In this document: piece after piece, positions 6,519-13,873 of the stretch | How positions within the stretch are numbered: position 1 is the first letter of the stretch | Layout of the letters: each line of letters opens with the position of its first letter | Assembly (NCBI GenBank): GCA_016209035.1 | Contig: JACQWX010000073.1 | Coordinates: 1 to 57,206, forward strand | DNA length: 57,206 nt | DNA from: Elusimicrobiota bacterium | GTDB lineage: Bacteria > Elusimicrobiota > Elusimicrobia > UBA1565 > UBA9628 | Direction: 5' to 3' | The notes under the pieces: model-generated | What the model was told of the DNA's origin: nothing | Database searches by the model: none | Seen by the model: the letters and a program-made list of their open reading frames with translations, nothing else | Program-made: the position numbers and the translations under genes

Positions 6519-8834
6519 TCAGCGCGGCCGGCCGCGGAGCATGGCGTGGTACTTGGCCGCGTCCGCATGGGTCGGGTCGAGGCTGAGGGCGGCCGTCAGC
6601 TCGCGCCGGACACGGGTCCAGTCCTTGTCCCAATAGAGGACCGCGAGGTTGAAGTGCGTCTGGGCGAGCGGGTGGAGCCGCAGGGACTCCAGGTACCGCC
6701 GCTCCGCCGCCGCGGGGTCGCCGGTCTTCTCGCAGAGCACGCCTAGGTGCATCATGGCTTCGGCCGCGCCCCGGCTGATGCTCCCCTTGAGCTCAGGCAG
6801 CGCCCTATACTCCTCGGCCAGCCTCAGCATCTCGTCGTAGAGGGCGACGGCGGCCTCGTAGTAGGGCTTGGCCTCGGCCGGGGCGCCGGAGGAGAAGACG
6901 ACGTAGCCCAGCAGGGTAGGCGCCTCCGGGAACATCCAGTGCATGGACCACGAGCGATTGAGCAGGGCCGACGCGGCCAAGGCCTCCCCGGCCTTCGAGG
7001 CCTCCTCAGCCTCGAAGTAGAGGGCCCGGGAGTAGTCGCTGACGATGTCCGAAGTGAAGAAATCGGGCTGGGTGTCGTAGCGATAGTCGCCCCTCAGGAC
7101 GAAGAGGTCCCATGGCCGACCCATCGGGACGCCGCGCGACGCGGCGGGCCCGAGGGCGGAGGCCATCCCGTTCTGCCGCCGAGGCCGGATCTCGGGGGGG
7201 ACTTCCGCGTCCGGCAGCGCGAAGACCGCGGGGTTGGACCCGATGAACCGCGCCCACTGCGCCGCATCCCTCAAGGGGCTCAAGGCCAAGCCCGGATCGC
7301 GGCGGCGCCAGCCCTCCCGATACCAAGGCGACCCTGCCAGGCCCTGGGCCACCACATCCACGTCAGGCCGCCAGCCGTGCAGGGCCTGGTAGTGCCAGAG
7401 GGAGTAGAGCTGGACGTCCTTCTTGGCGACCAGGACACCTCCCGGCGGCACGCAGCGCAGCACGTTCTTGGCGTAATCGTAGGAGAAGAGATGCTGCCTG
7501 CGGCCCATGCGTCCGGCCAGACCCCGGCTGAAGGGGACCACGGCCAGCGCCAGCACGGCCAGGCAGGCCAAGGCCTGCCGGCCCCAGGCGGCGCGCCTGG
7601 CGGCAACACCTTTCCTGAAGCCGCCAGGCACGGCGGGCCCTCCGGCCTCGACGCCGCGCCATTGCGCGCCGCGGCCCCCGGCCAAGGCGCTCAAGCCGAA
7701 GGCTGCCCACAAGGCCAGGATCAGGTCCGACGGGAGGTAGTGAGGCTCCACGATGGCCAGGGCGTGGGGGTTGGGCGGCATGTTCGCCAGGAACAGGAAT
7801 AAGGGGCCGCCCCACCAATAGGCGGCCGCGGCGCCGAGAAATATCCTGTTGTCCGAGCGGGAGAGACTCGCGCAGCCCAGCACCGCGGCCAGCAGGCCCA
7901 CCAGCGAGAAGCTGTCCCAGAGGTGGCGGCCGTAGACCACCAGGTTCGGGACGAGGAGCTCGCCCTTGGCGTAGCTCTTGGAGAGCAGGTCGAGCGTCCC
8001 GCCGTATCGGCTCCTCAGGAGCGTCTCCTTGAGGTTGGCGAGCTCGGCGGGGTGGTTCCAGTCGAGCCAGGGATGGGCCGACGAGCGGATAGGGAGATAG
8101 AGGTCGAGCGAGAGGCCGAGCCCCGCGAAGGCCAGGCTCCACAGCGCCCATCTTCCCTTGCGGCCCGCCGGTGCGCGCCAGAGCGCCGTCCCCACGATGA
8201 GGAGCGCGAGCAGGGCCTTGGAGTCCGTAAGCGCCAGCGCCGCCGGGAAGCACGCCAGCGCCAGCATGGCCCAAAGGCCCTTGACCCTCGACGCATCCTC
8301 CTCGGGCCCCAGCGCCATCCAGAGAAGACCCGGCGCCCAGAGCACGAGGTCCATGCGGTTGGTGAGAGCCAGGCCGTAGAGGAAGCAGAAGCCCAGCCAG
8401 AGCCTCTCGCCGTAGCCTTCCCGCAGACGCCAGGCCAGCGCAAGGACGGCGACGGAGGCCAGCATCCAGAGGCTGTACATCTCGGGAACCATGCAGACGG
8501 ACCAATAAGTGGGATTCAAACCCAAGAGGATCGCCGCGCCGAGCGCCGAGACGACGCCGAGACGACGACGGCATATAAAGAACAGCAGGCTCAGCGCCGC
8601 CGCTCCCGCGGCGGCGGACAAGAGGTCCATGCGGTACGCCCTGTTCCCCAGGGGCAGGACTTGGATCGCGTGCCCGAGCAGGATGTAGAGCGGGTAGCCG
8701 GTGGGATGGGAGACGCCCAGGGTCGCGGCGCTCGTCGTCATCTCGCCGGAATCCCGGTAGAGAGGCAGGCCAGGCGGCATGTTCCACACATAGAGCCCGA
8801 AGAACGCGGCGAAGACCAGGGCCGCTCCTCTCAT
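6519..8834 (-). CDS. DUF2723 polytopic membrane protein with C-terminal TPRs
   Basis: A 771-residue protein beginning MRGAALVFAAFFGLYVWNM. The N-terminal half has many hydrophobic helices and the DUF2723 hallmarks YRDSGEMTTSAATLGVSHPT and GYPLYILLGHA, with an Asp/Glu pair in the first loop like GT-C glycosyltransferases. DUF2723 proteins are thought to be protein O-mannosyltransferase-like (GT117). After the membrane part comes a large soluble region and a TPR tail (EAKPYYEAAVALYDEM, ERRYLESLRLHPLAQTHFNLAVLY). It overlaps the preceding DUF2723 gene by 4 bp. Codons between helices carry an in-frame copy of a palindromic element (7592-7659) also present twice in the TPR gene at 32503-35580. Confidence 0.8.
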   Translation of the reverse strand: MRGAALVFAAFFGLYVWNMPPGLPLYRDSGEMTTSAATLGVSHPTGYPLYILLGHAIQVLPLGNRAYRMDLLSAAAGAAALSLLFFICRRRLGVVSALGAAILLGLNPTYWSVCMVPEMYSLWMLASVAVLALAWRLREGYGERLWLGFCFLYGLALTNRMDLVLWAPGLLWMALGPEEDASRVKGLWAMLALACFPAALALTDSKALLALLIVGTALWRAPAGRKGRWALWSLAFAGLGLSLDLYLPIRSSAHPWLDWNHPAELANLKETLLRSRYGGTLDLLSKSYAKGELLVPNLVVYGRHLWDSFSLVGLLAAVLGCASLSRSDNRIFLGAAAAYWWGGPLFLFLANMPPNPHALAIVEPHYLPSDLILALWAAFGLSALAGGRGAQWRGVEAGGPAVPGGFRKGVAARRAAWGRQALACLAVLALAVVPFSRGLAGRMGRRQHLFSYDYAKNVLRCVPPGGVLVAKKDVQLYSLWHYQALHGWRPDVDVVAQGLAGSPWYREGWRRRDPGLALSPLRDAAQWARFIGSNPAVFALPDAEVPPEIRPRRQNGMASALGPAASRGVPMGRPWDLFVLRGDYRYDTQPDFFTSDIVSDYSRALYFEAEEASKAGEALAASALLNRSWSMHWMFPEAPTLLGYVVFSSGAPAEAKPYYEAAVALYDEMLRLAEEYRALPELKGSISRGAAEAMMHLGVLCEKTGDPAAAERRYLESLRLHPLAQTHFNLAVLYWDKDWTRVRRELTAALSLDPTHADAAKYHAMLRGRPR
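7592..7659. repeat. Palindromic element copy 1, in-frame inside a DUF2723 gene
   Basis: This 68-bp stretch is identical to 34362-34429 and 34833-34900. The core has an inverted repeat CTGGCGGC/GCCGCCAG and a second small hairpin CGGCG/CGCCG. On the coding strand it adds the residues GVEAGGPAVPGGFRKGVAARR without breaking the frame, in a loop between predicted membrane helices. The flanks are GCGCGC and CCGCGC, nearly matching the 6-bp duplication seen at the other copies. Confidence 0.85.
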
Positions 8835-10807
8835 GGCCTCGCCTTCCTCCTGGCCGCGGCCTCGTACTCGGCCAGCTCGCGGTCGCCCGGGGCCAGCTCC
8901 GAGGCCTTGCGAAACGCCTCTGCCGCGGACCCCCACTTGGACCCGGACCAGTAGACCGCCGCGAGGTTGCGCCACGCCTGGACCGAGCCCGGGGCCCGGG
9001 CGACGCATCGCAGGAAGGCAGCCTCGGCCCCGGGCCAGTCACCGCGCTGGAAGGCCTCGAACGCCATGAGCTCGATCTGGCGGGCCAGGGCGGAATTCAG
9101 CCAGAGCGCGTCCGGCGCCAGGACTTGAGCCGCGTCGAGCTCAACCATCGCCTCTTGGACCCTGCCCGCGGCCGCGAGCCCCGCCGCCCTCATCACGGGA
9201 TAGAAGGCGATCAAGGCCCGGTGCCTGTAGTGCCTCTCGAGGTAGCGCTGCGAATACCTCAGGACGTAGAACTCCCAGAGGTCGGACGGCGGCGTTCCTT
9301 TTTTCGGCGCAAGAGCGACCCACGCCTTCTCGGGCTTGCGCAGCAAGCCGACGGCCTTGAGCCTGAACCCCGGCAGCAGCGCGTCGTTGAGCGTGCTGTA
9401 GAAGAGCGAGCCTGCCTCGGCCAACGGAGTCTCGATCTCGAGCCGGCGCCTTTCCTTGTCGTCTCGCTGGAGGCGCCGGAAATCAGCGCCGTAGACATTG
9501 CGGAACACGAGGCCGCCGCGGTCATGGAGCTCGAGGTCCGGTCTCATGGCCTGGGCTTGGGTCAGGTACGCCAGGGAGTAGAAGGTGTCGTCCCCGCCGT
9601 CCATGAAGAGGGCTGCGTTCCGGGGGAGGGTCTTGAGGATGTTCCTTCCATAGTCGTAGGCCGTGAGGTCCCAGCGGGCGGACCAGTCCTGGAACCCCGA
9701 GCAGGCCGACAGCACGGGCACGAGGATGAGCGCCCGGCCCGCCCAGGCGGACAGGGAGGTGATGGACTCGAGTCCCGCCGCGATCAGGAAGGCGACGCCC
9801 AGCCAGGACGCCAGGTAGAAGCGCTCCAAGGCGTAGCTCGTCTGCGGGTCGAAGGGAGGGTTGCCCAGGGCCAGGAAGCCGGGCCCCATCAGGCCGGCGA
9901 GCAGGACCGGGACCCCCAAGGGGAGCGACAAGCCGAGCCGGGGCCAGGCGGCGAGCCCGATGAGAGCCAAGCCGCATCCGGCCGGCCCCAGCTCGCCCGC
10001 CGTGAACCTCGCGTACCTCGACGCCTGCGACCACCTCGACACGGGCGCCGCTCCCTCGATGGTGAGGGCGAAAGAGCCGTAGTCCTTCCGCAAGAGCACC
10101 CTCATGAAGCGCTCGAGGTTGGTGGGATGCCCCCAGTCCAGGGGCGGGTTAGCGGCGGACCGGACGGGGAGGTAGAGGTAGCACGCCATGCCCATGGCCA
10201 GGAAAGCCGCGGCCACGGCCGCGCCCCTCCACCTCCTCCCGAACGGGACTCTCCGCCGGATCGCAGGCCAACCAAGGGCCGGCAGAGCGAGCAGAAGCGT
10301 ATGATGGTTGGCGAGCCCCAGGCCCGCGGCCAAGCCCATGGCGGCGGCGGGCTTGGCTTCCCAGAGCGAGCCTCGGAACCTTGCCGCCAGCCAGAGCATG
10401 GTCGAGAGCGCCAGAAGATGCAGGCCGAACACCTCGGTCACGGAGGATTCGTGCCTCCAGAGCCCGCAGAGCCCGAGGAACAAGACGCCTGCGAGCCTCG
10501 CGGTCCGCGAGAACCCGGCCAGCCGCAGGGCCGATGCGAGCACCGCCAAGGCAGCCGCGCTCGACGCCGCGGTCAGGAGATTCGTCCTGTAGGCCCAGCC
10601 GCCCCAGGGCACGGCCGCGCCGAGAGCCTTGCCGAGCAGGGCGTGCAGCGGGTAGCCGGGCGCGTGCGCCAGCGACAGGTTGGCCGCCGCCGCGGCCAGC
10701 TCTCCCGAATCGCCGAAAGTGACGCTCGGCGCCATGGATGATACGTTGATAAGGAGGAAGGCGAGGAAGACGACGAACGGCTCAACGGCGGGTATCGCTG
10801 GAAACAT
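8831..10807 (-). CDS. DUF2723 polytopic membrane protein with TPR tail
   Basis: A 658-residue paralogue of the downstream gene. It has the same motif set: TFGDSGELAAAAANLSLAHA and GYPLHALLGKA near the N-terminus, then some ten predicted membrane helices, YLPVRSAANPPLDWGHP, and a C-terminal TPR (WPGAEAAFLRCVARAPGSVQ, KWGSAAEAFRKASELAPGD). The family is GT-C-like and probably transfers sugar from a lipid donor to exported proteins; that is inference from the fold. The ATG at 10807 is preceded 5 nt upstream by GAGG; a TTG at 10816 is possible but less likely. It starts a run of five overlapping or abutting genes ending at 1846. Confidence 0.8.
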   Translation of the reverse strand: MFPAIPAVEPFVVFLAFLLINVSSMAPSVTFGDSGELAAAAANLSLAHAPGYPLHALLGKALGAAVPWGGWAYRTNLLTAASSAAALAVLASALRLAGFSRTARLAGVLFLGLCGLWRHESSVTEVFGLHLLALSTMLWLAARFRGSLWEAKPAAAMGLAAGLGLANHHTLLLALPALGWPAIRRRVPFGRRWRGAAVAAAFLAMGMACYLYLPVRSAANPPLDWGHPTNLERFMRVLLRKDYGSFALTIEGAAPVSRWSQASRYARFTAGELGPAGCGLALIGLAAWPRLGLSLPLGVPVLLAGLMGPGFLALGNPPFDPQTSYALERFYLASWLGVAFLIAAGLESITSLSAWAGRALILVPVLSACSGFQDWSARWDLTAYDYGRNILKTLPRNAALFMDGGDDTFYSLAYLTQAQAMRPDLELHDRGGLVFRNVYGADFRRLQRDDKERRRLEIETPLAEAGSLFYSTLNDALLPGFRLKAVGLLRKPEKAWVALAPKKGTPPSDLWEFYVLRYSQRYLERHYRHRALIAFYPVMRAAGLAAAGRVQEAMVELDAAQVLAPDALWLNSALARQIELMAFEAFQRGDWPGAEAAFLRCVARAPGSVQAWRNLAAVYWSGSKWGSAAEAFRKASELAPGDRELAEYEAAARRKARP

Positions 10808-10854
10808 CGGCCTCAACGGATGATGCTACCAAATCCGTGAGTTCCGGGGGTCGC

Positions 10855-11250
10855 CTAGCCGCCGTGCTCCTGGTTGATGAACAGATTCTCCAGGTCCACG
10901 ATGGCGTCGTTCTCGATGCCCGTCATGTACTGCACGATCCAAGGGTACTTCTTCCTGTCCCAGGCCGGCCGCTGGGAGGGTGGAGGCTCCGTCATGTAGA
11001 GCTTCACGAAGCGGCGGGTGTTCTTGAAGCGCACGATGTCGTTGTCGCCGCAGCTGCGCCTCGCGACCGCGGCTCTCAACTTCGCCTGTCCCGCCTCAGG
11101 GAGGTCCTTGAAGATGCCGATGTCGGCCTGAGCGACCCCGCATCGTCCCAGGAACTCGGCGTCCTGGGAGTTGAGGCCCTCGCCCTCCGCGCACCATGCC
11201 GGGACGCTCAACGAGGCGACCACGATGAAAAGGCTGGAATAGAACCTCAT
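10855..11250 (-). CDS. Small secreted protein of unknown function
   Basis: A 131-residue protein with a signal peptide (MRFYSSLFIVVASLSVPAWC, cleavage after AWCA). The mature part contains two cysteines (GRCGVAQ, RRSCGDND) that could form a disulphide, and a tail IENDAIVDLENLFINQEHGG. I recognise no family. It lies 47 bp upstream of the DUF2723 operon on the same strand and may be its first gene. It diverges from the TPR gene at 11325. The start at 11250 was preferred over one 16 codons upstream because it begins the signal peptide and has a GGAGG-like run (GAGGCCTC region) just before it. Confidence 0.6.
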   Translation of the reverse strand: MRFYSSLFIVVASLSVPAWCAEGEGLNSQDAEFLGRCGVAQADIGIFKDLPEAGQAKLRAAVARRSCGDNDIVRFKNTRRFVKLYMTEPPPSQRPAWDRKKYPWIVQYMTGIENDAIVDLENLFINQEHGG

Positions 11251-11286
11251 GAGAGGCCTCCTCAATCGAAGTATAGCCCCGGTTCC

Positions 11287-11315
11287 TTGACAATTCAAGG
11301 GGCAGTGTATACACT
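11287..11315 (+). promoter_or_regulatory. Promoter with a 12-bp palindrome over the -10 box
   Basis: TTGACA (11287-11292) is a perfect -35 box, and 17 bp later comes TACACT (11310-11315). The ATG of the TPR gene is only 9 bp further on and has no Shine-Dalgarno, so the transcript is probably leaderless. The -10 lies within the perfect palindrome AGTGTATACACT (11304-11315), a plausible operator. Confidence 0.6.
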
Positions 11316-11324
11316 ACACCGAGC

Positions 11325-12872
11325 ATGAACGGATTGATCAGGGCCGCTTTTCTCTGCGTCCTCCTCTCCGGCCCCGTCCATCCCACCGGTGCCGGAGAGT
11401 CCGGGACCGCACTTCCCGGCGGCAAAATCGACTTGAAGGAGGCCCTGCTGGCGGGTGGGGCGGCGGAGGAGGAGATGGCGGCCTATGCGCCCATCGTGGG
11501 CGAGGCCATCAAGATACTGGAGAACCTTCCGGACCGCAATCTGATCCATCCCAAGATCAAGGAGATCGTGGACCAAGAGGTCGCCCTCGTCGAGGGGGCC
11601 CAGGCCAAGAAGCAGATGGCCGCGGTCCTGACCTTGAGCCTCGGGAACGTGGCCATGCAGATCTCCCGCATCGAGAAGAGGAAGCCGGTCGCCAAGCCGA
11701 AGGACGAGATCAAGAACCGGCAGCCCCCGCCGGTCCCGCCCACCCCGATGGACATCAGGAAAGGGGCCAACGAATACGTGACGACCCATCTGCCCGACAA
11801 TCGGTCGGGATGGAACAACACGGCCTACGACGCCATGCAGGAGAAGGACTACCGCACCGCTTTGAGGGCCTATAAGAAGGTCATCGAGCTCGGCGGGGGG
11901 AATCCCGAGGTCTACACCGGCTACGGCAACGCGGCCTATCATCTGGGCGACGCCGAGGGCGCCTACGAGTCCGCGCGGCAGGCGCTGGAGATCGACTTGT
12001 CATATCTGCCTGCCGAGGCCCTGCGCAACCTCTCCGAACGCCGCATCCGGGAGGTGTCGCCGTCGAAGAAGATGCTCGAGGACGCGGCCGCTCTGGCGGA
12101 TGGAGGCGGCAAGCTCCTCGCGGCCGCCGGCCCCTCGGGCTCCCCGGTCGCCGCCGTGGCGGGAGGGCCTTCCGGCAAGCTCGGGCCCCAGGCCGGCGCC
12201 GGAGCGCCCGGCATCCCGGCCCAGGCCGTCCGGCAAGCCGAGGACCTCGTGTCCCAGGCCGCAGGGGCCCTGGGCCTGCGCGAATTCGAGCAGGGCGCGG
12301 TCCTGGCCGGCCGGGCCGCAACGCTCGACCCGCTCAACGCCCAGGCCTGGACCCTGCGCGCGGTCGCCGACGCCAACCTGGGCAAGCACGGCGACGCGGT
12401 CTACGACGCGAGCTTCGCGCTCCTCCTCGTCCCCGGCGACGCCACGGCCCGGCGGATGCGTTCCTGGTCCTTCTCCAAGACCGGCAAGTTCACGGAAGCC
12501 CTGCGCGACTCGGACTACGCCCTGGCCAAGGAGCCCGACGACCCCTTCGCCCACTACGACCGGGCGTTCGCCCAGGCCGGGCTGCGCGACCGCGAAGGCG
12601 CGCTGGCCTCCTTGAAGAAGGCGGCCGAGCTCGACGAGCGGTTCCAGCGGGTCTTCGACGCCGCCCTCGCCGCGCCCCGGCACTCCGACATGCTGCTCCT
12701 CTTCGACCTCATGGGGCCCGGCTCCGGGCTCCCTGCTCCCGGCAGCCGCGCGCAGCGGCGCTTCCCGCGATGGGCGGTCGCGTCGCTCGCGGTCGCGGGG
12801 GGGCTGCTCGCGGGCCTCGGGGTCGCGGCCGCGGTCCTCGCTTTCCGAAGGAGAGCCGCCGGGGTCCGCTGA
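11325..12872 (+). CDS. Secreted/anchored TPR protein
   Basis: A 515-residue protein. A signal peptide (MNGLIRAAFLCVLLSGPVHP) is followed by a helical region, a proline-rich linker (QPPPVPPTPMD) and TPR units. These include YRTALRAYKKVIELGGGNPEVYTGYG and three units around residues 320-440, such as KFTEALRDSDYALAKEPDD and REGALASLKKAAELDERF. A C-terminal membrane helix (VASLAVAGGLLAGLGVAAAVLAF) with an RRR stop-transfer ends the protein. It is probably held at the outer face of the inner membrane as a protein-interaction scaffold. The start lies 9 bp after a -10 box, pointing to a leaderless mRNA. The next TPR gene begins 9 bp downstream. Confidence 0.75.
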   Translation: MNGLIRAAFLCVLLSGPVHPTGAGESGTALPGGKIDLKEALLAGGAAEEEMAAYAPIVGEAIKILENLPDRNLIHPKIKEIVDQEVALVEGAQAKKQMAAVLTLSLGNVAMQISRIEKRKPVAKPKDEIKNRQPPPVPPTPMDIRKGANEYVTTHLPDNRSGWNNTAYDAMQEKDYRTALRAYKKVIELGGGNPEVYTGYGNAAYHLGDAEGAYESARQALEIDLSYLPAEALRNLSERRIREVSPSKKMLEDAAALADGGGKLLAAAGPSGSPVAAVAGGPSGKLGPQAGAGAPGIPAQAVRQAEDLVSQAAGALGLREFEQGAVLAGRAATLDPLNAQAWTLRAVADANLGKHGDAVYDASFALLLVPGDATARRMRSWSFSKTGKFTEALRDSDYALAKEPDDPFAHYDRAFAQAGLRDREGALASLKKAAELDERFQRVFDAALAAPRHSDMLLLFDLMGPGSGLPAPGSRAQRRFPRWAVASLAVAGGLLAGLGVAAAVLAFRRRAAGVR

Positions 12873-12881
12873 GGAAGACCC

Positions 12882-13826
12882 ATGTTCAGCGACCTGATGT
12901 TCACAGGGGCCTACGGGACCGGGACAAAAGACGGGCGCAAACGCCCGTTCTTCGCCTTCGCAGCCAAGGACCTCCCGGAAGTCCGACGCCTCATGGCGGG
13001 GATGTTCGTCGAAATCATGGTGGGCCGCGACGTCGACGGCAACCTGGCCTACAAGCTGGCCATCCCGGACCGCAAGACCGACTCCTGGGAGATCGTGCCT
13101 GAGCCCAAGGACATCCCCGGGCTGGCGCAAGCCGCCGGCGACTGCGACTGCGTCACCATGGTCAAGGGTTCCGGCGCCGACCACATCGACCTGGCTCCTT
13201 TCGCCGCGGGCTTGAGGCACGACTGGAGCGGCCGCTTCTCCGACGCCCTCGACGCCTTCCATGAGGGGCGCGTCGACGAGGCCCAGGGCATGCTGGAGAC
13301 GCTCTCGCGCGAACGGCCGGATTGGCCCCAGGCGCGGCATTGGATCGGCCGCTGCCGCCGCCAGCGGGGGGATCCCGAAGAGGCGGTGGCCTGCTACCGC
13401 GAGGCGCTCGGGCTCTGCTGCCCTGGAGAGCGGAAGGCCCTTGCGCCCTTCGCGGCCGCCATCCTCTCCGACATGGGAGTCGCCTGCAAGAAGAAGGGGG
13501 ACCAGGGCTCCGCGGCGGTGTGCCTGAGATGGGCGCTCACGCTCAGGCCCAACTACCCGGAGGCCCTGGCGACCTCGGCCGCGCTCCTGGCGGACAACGA
13601 GGGCATCTTCATGGACGCGCTCACCCGGATGCTGGCCATCGGCGGATGCGAGGAGATCGCCGGCCGCCTGGCCGTCACCTACGGTCAGGCGATGGGCAAG
13701 GACGTCGACGCCGCGCTCGGCGCGGCCAGAGAAGCGGCCCTGACCTACGATATCACGCGGGGCTTGTCCTTGGCGGATCCGCCTCTCACGCTCGAACACT
13801 TCTTCTCCGACATCGGCATGGATTAG
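12882..13826 (+). CDS. TPR-containing cytoplasmic protein
   Basis: A 314-residue protein with no signal peptide. The first about 105 residues form an unassigned domain (MFSDLMFTGAYGTGTKDGRK ... MVGRDVDGNLAYKLAIPD). TPR-like units follow: FSDALDAFHEGRVDEAQGML, PQARHWIGRCRRQRGDPEEA and GDQGSAAVCLRWALTLRPNY. The C-terminus is rich in Ala/Gly helices. It begins 9 bp after the anchored TPR gene and is likely co-transcribed. A second promoter for the next gene may lie at its end (TATAAT at 13828). The specific function is unknown. Confidence 0.65.
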   Translation: MFSDLMFTGAYGTGTKDGRKRPFFAFAAKDLPEVRRLMAGMFVEIMVGRDVDGNLAYKLAIPDRKTDSWEIVPEPKDIPGLAQAAGDCDCVTMVKGSGADHIDLAPFAAGLRHDWSGRFSDALDAFHEGRVDEAQGMLETLSRERPDWPQARHWIGRCRRQRGDPEEAVACYREALGLCCPGERKALAPFAAAILSDMGVACKKKGDQGSAAVCLRWALTLRPNYPEALATSAALLADNEGIFMDALTRMLAIGGCEEIAGRLAVTYGQAMGKDVDAALGAAREAALTYDITRGLSLADPPLTLEHFFSDIGMD

Positions 13827-13827
13827 A

Positions 13828-13833
13828 TATAAT
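13828..13833 (+). promoter_or_regulatory. Perfect TATAAT upstream of the triple-repeat envelope gene
   Basis: A TATAAT hexamer lies just after the previous stop codon and about 40 bp before the chosen ATG at 13874. No good -35 is seen. An ATG inside the hexamer (13832) is in frame with the gene but would add a non-signal leader, so I treat this as a promoter and 13874 as the start. Confidence 0.35.
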
Positions 13834-13873
13834 GAACCCGAAGGCCCTTTCAATCTTCCGTGGGAGGCACAGC

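Noticed and set aside
9125-10741. 538-codon rightward frame over the DUF2723 gene
   Set aside because: Composition typical of antisense in high-GC DNA; the leftward frame has membrane helices and motifs.
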